Below are positions 31,066 through 40,906 of a stretch of 64,000 bases of DNA, piece after piece. Made by a program: the position numbers and the translations under genes. The number at the start of each line of letters is the position of its first letter. Position 1 is the first letter of the stretch. The DNA is from Sphingomonas sp. Lineage in GTDB: Bacteria; Pseudomonadota; Alphaproteobacteria; Sphingomonadales; Sphingomonadaceae. The stretch lies in the NCBI GenBank assembly GCA_021732445.1, contig JAKFUZ010000001.1:166529-230528 (forward strand), written 5' to 3'. The notes beneath the pieces were generated by a model, which made no database searches, had not been told where the DNA came from, and worked only from the letters and a program-made list of their open reading frames with translations.

Positions 31066-32416
31066 GCGGCCCGCCCCTGGCGCCGGCAGTGGAGGCGCCA
31101 CGTGCCGCCCGGCCCGCGTCGGCGCTTAGCTGGCCGGTGATAACCGCCATGCCCGGCTTGAGACCGCCGCTCAGCACTTCGGTTACCGAACCGTTGGTCT
31201 CGCCGGTGACAATGTCGATCCGCTTCGGCTTGCCTTGCGCGTCCTTGACATACACCGTTTGCGCGGCCCCCTTGCCAAGCGTCGCCTTGCGCTCTGGCTG
31301 GCCAGCGCCTGCGGGCCGGCGGGGGACCAGCGCCCCGGCAACGCCGCGGCTGGCGCCTGCGGCTGCCGCGTCGGGGTTGAAGCGCAGCGCCGCGTTGGGC
31401 ACCAGTATCACATCGGCCCGTGCCGAGGTGGCGATAGAGGCAGTCGCCGTCATGCCGGGGCGCAATTGCAGATCGCGGTTGGTGACGCTCAGCTTGGCAC
31501 CATAAGACACCACTTGCTGCGCGGTTGAGGTGGTGGCGGCGGCGGCCGACAGGTTGGAGCCAAGATCGACCCTGGTGATCGTGGCGGGAAACACCTTGCC
31601 GGGAAACGCATCGACGGTGAACGTCGCCTTTTGCCCTTCCTTCACCTCACCGACATCGGCCTCGTCAACCGCGACTTCCAGCTTCATGCTGCTCAGGTCT
31701 TCGGCAATCACAAACAACGTCGGCGTATTGAACGAAGCGGCAACCGTTGCGCCTGGTTCAATCTGCCGGGCGAGGACGACCCCGTTTACGGGCGAGCGGA
31801 TAACCGCTTTGACCAATTGTGTCTGGTTGGACGACAGCGTCGCGCGCGCCGACGCGACATTGGCCTGCGCCGCCCGCAAATTGGCAAGCGCGCGCGCGCG
31901 ATCAGCAACAGCCTGCTCCATCTCGGTCTTTGACGGCACTCGCCCGCCCGACAGGCGGCTGACTTCGGCAAGGCGCGCAAGCTGGGCGGACGATTGCTGC
32001 AAGGTCGCCTGCGCTTGCCCGACGGCTGCCACATTGGCATCAAGCGCGGCCCGGCTCTGGTTGACGGTGTCGGTGAACCGGGACGGATCGATGAGCGCGA
32101 GCGGTTGCCCGCGCCCCACCCGGTCGTTCACATCGACCAGCACCTTGGTGACAAGGCCGGACAATTCCGAGCCGACATTCACCTGATTGGTCGGCGCCAG
32201 TTTGCCGGTCGCCGACACGCTGACATTGAGCGCGCCGCGCGTGACGGTGTCGGTTGCATAATCGATCTGCGCCGCGGGCGCGAGCAGCCGCATCGCGAGC
32301 AACACCAGCAGCACCGCGCCAAGCGCAATCAGGGGCCATTTGGCCCAGCGCCGCCACCGGGGAACCGGCTTGCGACCCAGAAAATCATCGGTTGATTGCG
32401 CGCTTGCGTCTGCCAT
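31055..32416 (-). CDS. MacA/HlyD-family periplasmic adaptor
   Basis: 453 residues. One N-terminal transmembrane anchor (KWPLIALGAVLLVLLAMRLL) is followed by a lipoyl-like half motif (LNVSVSATGKLAPTNQVNVG), a long alpha-hairpin rich in Ala and Gln (residues about 100-210), the second lipoyl half (VIRSPVNGVVLARQIEPGAT) and beta-barrel domains. It bridges the ABC transporter and the outer-membrane channel. The last residues are a Gly/Arg/Ala-rich tail. The start was set at MADASAQSTDDF, giving a short cytosolic head. Confidence 0.9.
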   Translation of the reverse strand: MADASAQSTDDFLGRKPVPRWRRWAKWPLIALGAVLLVLLAMRLLAPAAQIDYATDTVTRGALNVSVSATGKLAPTNQVNVGSELSGLVTKVLVDVNDRVGRGQPLALIDPSRFTDTVNQSRAALDANVAAVGQAQATLQQSSAQLARLAEVSRLSGGRVPSKTEMEQAVADRARALANLRAAQANVASARATLSSNQTQLVKAVIRSPVNGVVLARQIEPGATVAASFNTPTLFVIAEDLSSMKLEVAVDEADVGEVKEGQKATFTVDAFPGKVFPATITRVDLGSNLSAAAATTSTAQQVVSYGAKLSVTNRDLQLRPGMTATASIATSARADVILVPNAALRFNPDAAAAGASRGVAGALVPRRPAGAGQPERKATLGKGAAQTVYVKDAQGKPKRIDIVTGETNGSVTEVLSGGLKPGMAVITGQLSADAGRAARGASTAGARGGPRAN

Positions 32417-32433
32417 GCTGTTTCCTGCCAAAG

Positions 32434-33867
32434 CTAGGGTGCCGGGCTTTGGGGGAGCTTGGACGCGTCCCACCCGCCGCCTAGCGCGAGATAAAGCTGC
32501 ACCAGCGCCTGCGCCTTGTCGGATTGTGCGCCGGCAAGCCCGCTTTGCGCGGAAAGCAGCGCGCTTTCGGTGGCGTTGAGCGTGGTGATATCGGTCAGCC
32601 CGGCGCGATATTGGCTGCGCGCGAGGATGGCGGCGTTGGCGGCGGCCTCCTGCGCGATAGTGAAGTCGCGCGCGCGGCTCTGGGCGGTTTGCAGCGCGGT
32701 CAGGCCGTTTTCGACATCCTCAAGCGCTGTCAGCACCGCGCTCTTATAGGCGGCGAAGGCGCCCTCTGCCGCGGCTCTGCGCGCGCGCACGACCGACCGG
32801 TTGCGGCCGGCATCGAAGATGGTCTGCGCGATATTGCCGAACACCCGGCCGGTGATGATGTCGGTAAGCGTGCTGATGCTTGCCGCGTTGGTGCCAAGGC
32901 TGGCGCCGATGCTGAGCGCGGGGAACAACTGGGCCTTGGCGACCCCGATTTGTGCCGTCGCCGCTGCCAGGTCGCGCTCGGCCGCCCGCACATCGGGGCG
33001 TATCCGCAAGATATCGGCCGGCAGGCCAACCGGCACCGCCTCCGGCCCGTGGGGGATGGGCATGGTCGCCGCAAGCTCGGCCTTCAGAGCGCCCGGCGCT
33101 TGCCCGGTAAGCACGCCAAGCCGGTTGGCCGCTTGCTGAAAGCTTTGTTCAAGGCTGGGCACCTGCGTTGCCGTCTGCGCGCGCTGCGAGCGCGACTGCT
33201 CGGCATCGAGCGACGAGACGAGCCCGGCCTGCACGCGAAATCCCGCAATTTCCAGATTGTCATCCTGAATCGCGAGCGACCCTCGTGCAATCGCCAGATT
33301 GGCTTGCGCGGCGCGCGCCAGAATATAGTTGCGCGCCACTTCGGCCGCGACGCTGGATTGCACCTGCGCCAGGCCATAGGCGCTCGATTCCGCGCTGCCG
33401 CGCGCCGCCTCCACCCCGCGCCTGATGCCGCCGAACAGGTCAATCTGATATTGCGCGTCGCCCGAAATCGAATAATTCTCGTTGACGATGCCGGCATTGG
33501 TGATGTTGCCAAAGCTGCGGCCGCGCACGTTGATGTTGCGCGAATAGCCAAGCGATGCAGACACGCTCGGCAACAGGCTCGCCCGCTGCTGGATAAGCGC
33601 TTCGCGCGCCTGCCGCAGCCGGGCCACCGCCTGGTCGATATCGAGATTGTGCTGGAGCGCCAGATCGACGATTTGCGTGAGCTGCGGGTCGCCAAACGCC
33701 TCCCACCACCGCTCGACATGGGCGATGTCCCCCGGCGCCGAGCCTGTCGAATAGGCGGGCGGCACGGCAAGCGCGGCGGGGGCCGGCGGCTGATAGTTGG
33801 GGCCAACCGCGCACCCGGCAAGCGCGACCGCGGCCGACAGCAACAAGACAATATGCGTGCGTGCCAT
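32434..33867 (-). CDS. NodT-family outer-membrane efflux lipoprotein
   Basis: 477 residues. The N-terminus is a lipoprotein signal ending in VALAGC, with Cys19 as lipidation site, followed by AVGPNYQPP, the standard start of NodT/OprM channels. Two OEP repeats follow (ERWWEAFGDPQLTQIVDLAL; DILRIRPDVRAAERDLAAA). It forms the TolC-like exit duct. First gene of the four-gene efflux operon, 17 bases before the adaptor start. The 33868-34146 gap upstream shows no gene or clear regulatory motif. Confidence 0.92.
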   Translation of the reverse strand: MARTHIVLLLSAAVALAGCAVGPNYQPPAPAALAVPPAYSTGSAPGDIAHVERWWEAFGDPQLTQIVDLALQHNLDIDQAVARLRQAREALIQQRASLLPSVSASLGYSRNINVRGRSFGNITNAGIVNENYSISGDAQYQIDLFGGIRRGVEAARGSAESSAYGLAQVQSSVAAEVARNYILARAAQANLAIARGSLAIQDDNLEIAGFRVQAGLVSSLDAEQSRSQRAQTATQVPSLEQSFQQAANRLGVLTGQAPGALKAELAATMPIPHGPEAVPVGLPADILRIRPDVRAAERDLAAATAQIGVAKAQLFPALSIGASLGTNAASISTLTDIITGRVFGNIAQTIFDAGRNRSVVRARRAAAEGAFAAYKSAVLTALEDVENGLTALQTAQSRARDFTIAQEAAANAAILARSQYRAGLTDITTLNATESALLSAQSGLAGAQSDKAQALVQLYLALGGGWDASKLPQSPAP

Positions 33868-34146
33868 ATTAACTGTCTTATTGGGCCAACACGCGGGCGT
33901 CCAACGGAAACTTGTCGCAAAGTGTAATTGCAGGGGCAAAGGGGGGCGCATGGCGGCGCGGGTGTCGCTCGAACGAAAAGTTACAGCGTTCCGCATAGCG
34001 TTTGGCGTGGCCACAAGGCGCCGGGACGATAGCAGCGGGGTGGCGTATAGAAAAGTTGCGGCGGGAGGAGCCCGAGTTTTCGGCCGTTTACAGTTATCGA
34101 GCGCCCGCCCATAAGCTGATCTGATAGTTGCGGGGACGAGCCGGCC

Positions 34147-34875
34147 ATGGGCGTTACGTATGACAATATTGGGATCAATTATTCCAAGCTGCGCACGCCC
34201 GATCAACGGATAGCAGCGGCGCTTGAAAATGCTCTCGGTACGGCGCAAACGATTCTTAATGTCGGTGCGGGAACCGGTTCCTACGAGCCGGTGGGGCGCT
34301 CAGTGACGGCGGTTGAGCCGTCGCTTGAGATGATAAGGCAACGCTCGCCAAATGCTGCTGAGGTCGTTCAGGCTTCTGCAGAAAGCCTTCCGTTCAATGA
34401 TGACAGCTTCGACGCGTCAATGGCAATCTTGACCGTACACCACTGGGCGAACCCGGAAGCGGGTCTGCGCGAAATGCGCCGGGTCACGCGTGGTCCGATC
34501 GTGCTGCTGACCTTTGATCCTTCGTTCCGGCCTTGGCTGACTGACTATCTTCCCGAACTGGCGGTGCTCGACGACGCGCGGATGCCGGCGATGTCGGCCT
34601 ATGCGCGCTGGATGGGCACAGTGCAGGTAACCCCGGTCTTGATCCCGCACGATTGCACCGACGGCTTTCTATATGCGTACTGGCGGCGACCCTTTGCCTA
34701 TCTCGATCCGCACATTCGCTCAGGCAGTTCGTCGTTCTGGGCAATAGGCGATGTCGAAGCAGGTCTTCAAAAGCTGAAGGATGATCTCGACACGGGGGAT
34801 TGGGAAAGGCGCTATGCCGAACTGATTGCGCTGGACGAGTATGATGCCGGGTATCGACTTGTCGTAGCCGGATGA
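34147..34875 (+). CDS. Class I SAM-dependent methyltransferase (type 11)
   Basis: 242 residues. SAM motif I is TILNVGAGTGSYEP, around residues 36-48, then VTAVEPSLEMI with the ribose-binding Glu. AESLPFNDDSFDASMAILTVHHW is the usual motif II-III region of UbiE/type 11 enzymes, and MRRVTRGPIVLLTFDP follows. Substrate unknown. One counted 60-base line is 53% GC, lower than neighbours, so it may be a later arrival. It stands alone between two oppositely oriented operons. Confidence 0.85.
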   Translation: MGVTYDNIGINYSKLRTPDQRIAAALENALGTAQTILNVGAGTGSYEPVGRSVTAVEPSLEMIRQRSPNAAEVVQASAESLPFNDDSFDASMAILTVHHWANPEAGLREMRRVTRGPIVLLTFDPSFRPWLTDYLPELAVLDDARMPAMSAYARWMGTVQVTPVLIPHDCTDGFLYAYWRRPFAYLDPHIRSGSSSFWAIGDVEAGLQKLKDDLDTGDWERRYAELIALDEYDAGYRLVVAG

Positions 34876-34981
34876 TGATTGAGATGAAGCGCTGTGGTTG
34901 AAGGCACCCAACCATGAGTTGACTTAAATCCGGATATTCCGGAAATCCACCGGGTAACGGCCGCCTGACCCTCGACGCCGC

Positions 34982-37006
34982 CTAGTCGATCTCCAGGATG
35001 ATCGCGTCTACCGCCAGGCTATCTCCGGCCGCCGCGCTTATCGTTTTCACCACACCGGTTTTTTCGGCGCGCAGAATATTTTCCATCTTCATCGCTTCCA
35101 CCACCGCGAGCGGCTGGCCGAGTTCCACCTTGTCGCCCGGCTTCACCTCCAGCCGCATCAGCAGACCCGGCATCGGGCAGACGAGAAAGCGCGACAGGTC
35201 GGGCGGCACCTTCTCGACCAGATGCCGGGCAAATGGCGCGATATGGGCGGGCAGCACCCGCGCGACATGACGCGCCCCGCGTGTGGTGAGGGCAAAGCCG
35301 GTGCGTGTTTTGGCGATTTTGACGCTGAGCGGCGCATCGCCAATTTTGGCCTGGATCAACCGATCACCCGGCGCATAAGCCATCGTCAGATCAACCGGGG
35401 TGCCATCCACGGCGACCCCATCGCCGGCCACCACAACCTCATGGATAATCTCGTCAATCTTCACGTCCCAGCTATCCGGCGGGTTAAGCCGATCGCCCAA
35501 TTGCCCGTTAACCTGGCGCGCGCGATCGGCCTCGACCGTCGCGGCATAGCCCGCAATCGCCGCCAGCGCGCGCAGCCGCTCGATCGACGCAGGTGCACCC
35601 TGGAATCCGTCTGGATATTCTTCGGCAATGAAGCCGGTGGTGATCGTGCCGGCGCGAAAGCGCGGGTGCTGCATCAGCGCCGAGAGGAAGTCGATATTGT
35701 GGGTCGGGCCCTCAATTTCGAAGGCGTCGAGCGCCTCGATTTGCAGGTCGATTGCGGCCTGGCGGGTGGGCGCATGGGTGATGAGCTTGGCGATCATGGG
35801 GTCGTAGAAAATGCTGACCTCGCCGCCTTCCGCCACACCGTCGTCGATGCGGACATAGCCTTTAGCCGCTGCATCGCCCGACGACACGCCGTAAGGAGTG
35901 TCCTCCGATTGCGGCGGATTATACCGCACCAGCCGCCCAATGCTGGGCAGGAACCCGCGATACGGGTCTTCGGCATAGACGCGGTTTTCCACGGCCCAGC
36001 CGTTGATGCCGATATCGGCCTGGGTGAAGGGCAGCGCGTCACCCGCCGCCACGCGGATCATCTGCTCGACCAGATCAATGCCGGTAATCGCCTCGGTCAC
36101 GGGGTGCTCAACCTGCAGCCGGGTGTTCATTTCGAGGAAATAGAAGCTCTCGCCGGTGGTGTCCGCGCCCGACACGATCAGCTCGACCGTGCCTGCGCTG
36201 TAATATCCCACCGCGCGGGCAAGGGCGACGGCCTGTTCGCCCATCGCGCGGCGCATCTTGGACGTGACGAAGGGCGAGGGCGCTTCCTCGACCACTTTCT
36301 GGTGGCGGCGCTGGATGCTGCATTCGCGCTCGTTGAGGAACACGATGTTGCCGTGGCTGTCGCCCAGCACCTGAATTTCGATGTGGCGCGGGCTTTCGAT
36401 GAACTTCTCGATGAACACCCGGTCATCGCCGAAACTCGCCAGCCCCTCGCGCTTGGTCGCCTCGAACCCTTCGCGGACGTCCTGCTCGCTATAGGCCAGG
36501 CGCATCCCCTTGCCGCCACCGCCGGCCGATGCCTTCATCATCACGGGAAAGCCAATGTCCTTCGCGATCCTCACGGCCTCGTCGGTATCGGCAATTTCGC
36601 CCAGATAGCCCGGCACGACGTTGACGCCCGCTGCCTTGGCGAGCTTCTTTGATTCGATCTTGTCGCCCATCGCCGCGATGGCGGCGGGCGGCGGGCCGAT
36701 GAAAGCGATGCCAGCCTGGGCACAGGCGCGCGCGAAACTTTCGCGTTCGGAAAGGAAGCCATAGCCCGGGTGGATGCAATCCGCGCCCGTCGCCCGGGCG
36801 GCGGCGAGGATGAGGTCGGCTTTGAGATAGGATTCCGCCGCTGGCGCCGGCCCGAGCCGCACCGCCTCGTCCGCCATCAACACATGCGGCGAGCGCGCAT
36901 CGGCATCGGAATAGACGGCGACGGTGGCGAGCCCCATCCGCTTGGCGGTGCGGAATACGCGGGCCGCAATTTCACCACGATTGGCGACGAGGATTTTTTT
37001 GAGCAT
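34982..37006 (-). CDS. pccA: Propionyl-CoA carboxylase alpha subunit (biotin carboxylase + biotin carrier)
   Basis: 674 residues. An N-terminal biotin carboxylase domain (KILVANRGEIAARVFRTAKR; ATP-grasp loop KASAGGGGKGMRLAY; EMNTRLQVEHPVTEA) is followed by a BT-like linker and a C-terminal biotin carrier domain with the biotinylated K640 in VVEAMKMENIL. With PccB it converts propionyl-CoA to methylmalonyl-CoA. The ATG at 37006 overlaps the upstream stop as TGATG. Nearby pccB, mce and scpA favour propionyl-CoA over acetyl- or methylcrotonyl-CoA as substrate. Confidence 0.93.
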   Translation of the reverse strand: MLKKILVANRGEIAARVFRTAKRMGLATVAVYSDADARSPHVLMADEAVRLGPAPAAESYLKADLILAAARATGADCIHPGYGFLSERESFARACAQAGIAFIGPPPAAIAAMGDKIESKKLAKAAGVNVVPGYLGEIADTDEAVRIAKDIGFPVMMKASAGGGGKGMRLAYSEQDVREGFEATKREGLASFGDDRVFIEKFIESPRHIEIQVLGDSHGNIVFLNERECSIQRRHQKVVEEAPSPFVTSKMRRAMGEQAVALARAVGYYSAGTVELIVSGADTTGESFYFLEMNTRLQVEHPVTEAITGIDLVEQMIRVAAGDALPFTQADIGINGWAVENRVYAEDPYRGFLPSIGRLVRYNPPQSEDTPYGVSSGDAAAKGYVRIDDGVAEGGEVSIFYDPMIAKLITHAPTRQAAIDLQIEALDAFEIEGPTHNIDFLSALMQHPRFRAGTITTGFIAEEYPDGFQGAPASIERLRALAAIAGYAATVEADRARQVNGQLGDRLNPPDSWDVKIDEIIHEVVVAGDGVAVDGTPVDLTMAYAPGDRLIQAKIGDAPLSVKIAKTRTGFALTTRGARHVARVLPAHIAPFARHLVEKVPPDLSRFLVCPMPGLLMRLEVKPGDKVELGQPLAVVEAMKMENILRAEKTGVVKTISAAAGDSLAVDAIILEID

Positions 37007-37257
37007 CACTTTTCTTCTCTCGTGACGACGTATTCGAGCATGACTCCGCCCAAAAGAAAGAGGATCAGGCTGCCCGGAAACATTGCGAACCTGAAGAATC
37101 TATCGTTCTCGCACCCAGATACTTGGAATCTTGGGGCACAGTCCCCTAGCGCTCTATCTGGCAGAAAGAAGCCGACGATGATTGCTCCCATCACGCCGTA
37201 CAGGACGCATCCTAGCCTTGCCCCTGCGGAAATAGACCCGTGATCCAGAAAGCTCAC
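37006..37257 (-). CDS. Small membrane protein of unknown function
   Basis: 83 residues with two predicted transmembrane helices (GCVLYGVMGAIIVGFFL and FPGSLILFLLGGVMLEYVV) around a loop with two Cys (GDCAPRFQVSGCEN). No family recognised. It overlaps DUF2442 by four bases and pccA by one, so it is translated within the operon. The DNA is visibly poorer in GC than pccA. It may be a passenger inserted with the DUF pair, which is inference. Confidence 0.6.
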   Translation of the reverse strand: MSFLDHGSISAGARLGCVLYGVMGAIIVGFFLPDRALGDCAPRFQVSGCENDRFFRFAMFPGSLILFLLGGVMLEYVVTREEK

Positions 37258-37514
37258 GCCGCCTTCACCGCCGGCGCGCCGCGCAACAGCCCCTCGGTGC
37301 TCAAATCCTCATCGATCTCGGGCCAATGGATGCCATAACCCGCGCCCGCCTTCTCCCAAGCCGCCCGCTGCGCTTCCGTCGCGTGCAACAGGCGCGGATA
37401 CCAGGCGAGCGGCACGGAAATCGTGCGCCCATCCATCAGATCGACAATCAGGCTGGCCTCATCGAAGCGCACGTCGAGCACGCGTTCGTCGGTGACCTTA
37501 GCCGAAATATTCAT
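37254..37514 (-). CDS. DUF2442-family protein
   Basis: 86 residues, starting MNISAKVTDERVLDVRFD. The pattern VTDERVLDVRFDEASLIVDL, then DGRTISVPLAWYPRLLHAT, is diagnostic of DUF2442. Such genes often sit next to DUF4160 genes, and the pair looks like a small two-gene module of toxin-antitoxin type, but that role is not proven. The start overlaps the DUF4160 gene by 17 bases. The presence of the pair inside a propionate operon is unusual. Confidence 0.8.
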   Translation of the reverse strand: MNISAKVTDERVLDVRFDEASLIVDLMDGRTISVPLAWYPRLLHATEAQRAAWEKAGAGYGIHWPEIDEDLSTEGLLRGAPAVKAA

Positions 37515-37731
37515 GCCACGCCTCCAGCAGCAATGCCCGGTTCGCTTCGACCATCGCGACAATGCCACCAATCTCGTGTGCGCGAAAGCCACGGCTCTTG
37601 GCGACTTCCGGCGATTGCAACCACACCTTGATCGTCGCCTCGCCGCGATCGACATGAATATGCGGCGGCTCGTTCGGCTCGTGGCTGTAGAAATAGAAGC
37701 GGCATGCGCCGATGCGCAGGACCGTCGGCAT
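37498..37731 (-). CDS. DUF4160-family protein
   Basis: 77 residues. RIGACRFYFYSHEPNEPPHIHV followed by a DRGEATIKVW strand is the DUF4160 hallmark; the conserved His pair in PPHIHV suggests a catalytic or metal role. It starts immediately after the bioB stop with no gap and overlaps DUF2442 by 17 bases, so the two are co-expressed. Function unknown; a toxin-like partner of DUF2442 is possible. Confidence 0.8.
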   Translation of the reverse strand: MPTVLRIGACRFYFYSHEPNEPPHIHVDRGEATIKVWLQSPEVAKSRGFRAHEIGGIVAMVEANRALLLEAWHEYFG

Positions 37732-38724
37732 TCATGCCCCCACCCGCATCGGCTCTTCCGCCACCATCGGCCGCAGCCCCAGCTTGGCGAACATCGCGCC
37801 GTCGGCGCTGTCGCCGCGATTGCCCGTTGTCAGCAGCTTGTCGCCGGTGAAGATGCTATTGGCGCCGGCCAGGAAGCACAAGGCCTGCGTCGCCTCGCTC
37901 ATGCTCTCGCGCCCCGCGCTCAGGCGCACCATGCTTTTCGGCATGGTGATCCGCGCAACCGCCACTGTCCGCACAAACTCGATATCGTCGATTTTGGCCA
38001 GCGGCGTGTCGGCCAGCATGTCGCCGAGCACCGTGCCCTTCACCGGCACGAGCGCGTTGACCGGCACGCTCTCCGGGTGGCGCGGGAGTGTGGCGAGCGC
38101 GTGGACGAAGCCGACGCGATCTTCGCGCGTTTCGCCCATGCCGACAATGCCGCCACAGCACACATTGATGCCCGCCGCGCGCACATGCTCCAGCGTATCG
38201 AGCCGGTCGGCGAAGGTGCGGGTGGTGATGACGTTGCCGTAATTTTCCGGGGAGGTGTCGATATTGTGGTTGTAATAATCAAGGCCGGCGTCCGCCAGCC
38301 GCTCGGCCTGATGCGGCGCCAGCATCCCCAGCGTCATGCAGGTCTCCAGCCCCATCGCCTTCACGCCTTCGACCATCTGGACGACCGCATCGAGATCGCG
38401 GTCCTTGGGGTTGCGCCAGGCGGCGCCCATGCAGAAGCGCCGCGATCCGCTCGCCTTGGCCTCGGCCGCCCTTGCGAGCACGGCCTCCACCTCCATCAGC
38501 TTGTCCGCCTTCAGCCCCGTTTCATGTGCTGACGACTGCGAGCAATAGCCGCAATCCTCGGGGCAACCGCCGGTCTTGATCGACAGCAGGGTGCATAACT
38601 GCACCTCGCCAGCGGCGTGATGCGCGCGGTGGACGCTTTGCGCGCGGAAGAGGAGTTCGTCGAACGACAGCGCGAACAGGGTGCTTATTTCAGGCCGGGT
38701 CCAGTCAGTACGCACGTCACTCAT
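37732..38724 (-). CDS. bioB: Biotin synthase
   Basis: 330 residues, radical SAM enzyme that inserts sulfur into dethiobiotin. The SAM-cluster motif is [14 protein letters not shown]. Further cluster and substrate residues are in [14 protein letters not shown] and [15 protein letters not shown]-terminal [19 protein letters not shown] is characteristic. The start overlaps the scpA stop by four bases. Its place in a biotin-dependent carboxylase operon makes sense, since biotin is the PccA cofactor. Confidence 0.96.
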   Translation of the reverse strand: MSDVRTDWTRPEISTLFALSFDELLFRAQSVHRAHHAAGEVQLCTLLSIKTGGCPEDCGYCSQSSAHETGLKADKLMEVEAVLARAAEAKASGSRRFCMGAAWRNPKDRDLDAVVQMVEGVKAMGLETCMTLGMLAPHQAERLADAGLDYYNHNIDTSPENYGNVITTRTFADRLDTLEHVRAAGINVCCGGIVGMGETREDRVGFVHALATLPRHPESVPVNALVPVKGTVLGDMLADTPLAKIDDIEFVRTVAVARITMPKSMVRLSAGRESMSEATQALCFLAGANSIFTGDKLLTTGNRGDSADGAMFAKLGLRPMVAEEPMRVGA

Positions 38725-40856
38725 TCAGCCGCTTCCTCTTCGGGGGGCATGTTGTGCCCGAGTAATTTCAGCACTTCAGCGGCCGCCGTTACCAGATTGG
38801 TGCCGGGGCCGAAAATCGCCTGCACCCCCTTGCTGCGCAGGAAGTCATAATCCTGCGGCGGGATGACGCCGCCAGCGATGACCTTGATGTCACTCCGCCC
38901 GGCGGCTTGCAAATGCCCGATCAATTCGGGGATGAGCGTCTTGTGCCCCGCCGCCAGAGAGGACGCGCCGACCACATCGACATTGCGCACGACGGCAAGG
39001 TCAGCGGCCTCTTGCGGGGTCTGGAAAAGCGGGCCCGGCACAATTTCGAACCCCAGATCGCCAAACATCGACGACACCAGATTGGCGCCGCGATCATGGC
39101 CGTCCTGCCCCATCTTGGCCACAAGCATTCGGGGTTTGCGGCCCAGCCGGGTGCGGGTAGCCTCAACGCCTGCCACAAGCTGACCCCAGCGCGCATCGCC
39201 AAGATACGCTGCACCATAAATGCCGGCAACCGGGGCGGGGCTGGTCGCATGGCGACCAAAAGCGTCTTCCATCGCCAGCGATATTTCGCCCAGCGTCGCG
39301 CGGGCGCGCGCCGCCTCGACCGCGAGGGCAAGCAGATTGGCGCCCTTATGCGCCCCATCCCTGAGCGCCGCCAGCGCCGCCTGGCAGGCAGCCTCGTCGC
39401 GCATGGTCTTTACGGCCTTGATCCGCGCAATCTGCGCCTCGCGCACCGCGACATTGTCGACATCGAGAAAATCGATCGGATCGCCCGGCGGCGGCGGATA
39501 TTTGTTGACACCGACGATCACATCCTCGCCGCGATCAATCCGCGCCTGCTTGGCGGTTGCCGCTTCCTCGATCATCGCCTTGGGCCAGCCGGACGCGACA
39601 GCCCTGGCCATGCCGCCTTCGGCCCCAACCCGGGCGATGATTTCGCCGGCCTGTTCGACCAGCGCCGCCGTCAGCGCCTCGACATAATAGCTGCCGCCCA
39701 GCGGATCGACGACGCGGGTAATGCCCGTCTCCTCCGCCAGCACGATTTGCGTGTTGCGGGCAATGCGGGCGGAAAAATCGGTGGGCAGCGCAATCGCTTC
39801 ATCCAGCGCATTGGTGTGGAGCGACTGGGTGCCACCCAGCACCGCCGCCATGGCTTCCACCGTGGTGCGGATGACGTTGTTATACGGGTCCGCCTCCTGA
39901 AGGCTGACGCCGCTCGTCTGGCAATGGGTACGCAACATCTTCGAGCGCTCGTCCCTCGCGCCCAGGTCGTCCATCACTCGCGCCCAAAGCGTGCGGGCCG
40001 CGCGCAATTTTGCAACTTCCATGAAAAAATTCATGCCGATGCCGAAAAAGAAGCTCAGCCGCCCGGCAAAGGCATCGACATCAAGCCCTGAGGCGATCGC
40101 GCGCTCGACATATTCGCGGCCGTCGGCGATGGTGAAGGCCAGCTCCTGCACCGCCGTCGCCCCGGCTTCATGCATATGATAGCCGGAAATGGAAATACTG
40201 TTGAATTTCGGCATGTTGGCCGATGTGTAGGCGATGATGTCGCCCACGATCCGCATCGACGGTTCAGGCGGGTAGATATAGGTGTTGCGGACCATGAACT
40301 CCTTCAGGATGTCGTTCTGAATGGTGCCGTCGAGCGCTGCTTGCGCGACGCCTTGTTCTTCGCCTGCGACGATGAAGAAGGCGAGGATGGGGATGACCGC
40401 GCCGTTCATGGTCATGCTGACGGACATCTGGTCAAGCGGAATGCCGTCGAACAGGATCTTCATGTCCTCGACACTGTCGATCGCGACGCCCGCCTTGCCG
40501 ACATCGCCGACAACGCGCGGATGGTCGCTGTCGTAACCCCGGTGCGTTGCAAGATCGAAGGCGACCGACAACCCCTTTTGCCCCGCCGCCAGATTGCGCC
40601 GGTAAAAGGCGTTGGATTCCTTCGCGGTTGAAAAGCCGGCATATTGGCGGATCGTCCAGGGTCGCCCGGCATACATGCTCGCCCGCACCCCGCGCGTGAA
40701 CGGGGCAAAGCCCGGCAGGCCGGGGTCGCCGGCATCGGCTGCGGTGTACAGCGGCTTGACGATGATCCCCTCAGCCGTTGCCCAGTCGAGCGATTTGCCG
40801 CGGACTTCCTTGGCGGCAAGGCGCTGCCAGTCGGTCAGTTTGGCGTCATGGGTCAT
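38721..40856 (-). CDS. scpA: Methylmalonyl-CoA mutase (single-chain)
   Basis: 711 residues, the complete catalytic chain with its own cobalamin domain. It isomerises (R)-methylmalonyl-CoA to succinyl-CoA. The N-terminal barrel contains [20 protein letters not shown] and [18 protein letters not shown]. The C-terminal B12 domain has [18 protein letters not shown] with the DxHxxG cobalt-ligand motif. AGGAGTAGGGG precedes the ATG. The chaperone MeaB/ArgK is not in the window. Product feeds the TCA enzymes encoded elsewhere in the window. Confidence 0.96.
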   Translation of the reverse strand: MTHDAKLTDWQRLAAKEVRGKSLDWATAEGIIVKPLYTAADAGDPGLPGFAPFTRGVRASMYAGRPWTIRQYAGFSTAKESNAFYRRNLAAGQKGLSVAFDLATHRGYDSDHPRVVGDVGKAGVAIDSVEDMKILFDGIPLDQMSVSMTMNGAVIPILAFFIVAGEEQGVAQAALDGTIQNDILKEFMVRNTYIYPPEPSMRIVGDIIAYTSANMPKFNSISISGYHMHEAGATAVQELAFTIADGREYVERAIASGLDVDAFAGRLSFFFGIGMNFFMEVAKLRAARTLWARVMDDLGARDERSKMLRTHCQTSGVSLQEADPYNNVIRTTVEAMAAVLGGTQSLHTNALDEAIALPTDFSARIARNTQIVLAEETGITRVVDPLGGSYYVEALTAALVEQAGEIIARVGAEGGMARAVASGWPKAMIEEAATAKQARIDRGEDVIVGVNKYPPPPGDPIDFLDVDNVAVREAQIARIKAVKTMRDEAACQAALAALRDGAHKGANLLALAVEAARARATLGEISLAMEDAFGRHATSPAPVAGIYGAAYLGDARWGQLVAGVEATRTRLGRKPRMLVAKMGQDGHDRGANLVSSMFGDLGFEIVPGPLFQTPQEAADLAVVRNVDVVGASSLAAGHKTLIPELIGHLQAAGRSDIKVIAGGVIPPQDYDFLRSKGVQAIFGPGTNLVTAAAEVLKLLGHNMPPEEEAAE

Positions 40857-40906
40857 CCCCTACTCCTAGCCGGTTGGGGCTGGAAAAGTCGAGCGCGTCG
40901 CCGCGA

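Noticed and set aside
35222..36652. A 476-residue plus-strand frame
   Set aside because: It is the shadow of pccA; the translation is His/Arg/Gly-rich with no domain, which is typical of antisense frames in GC-rich DNA.
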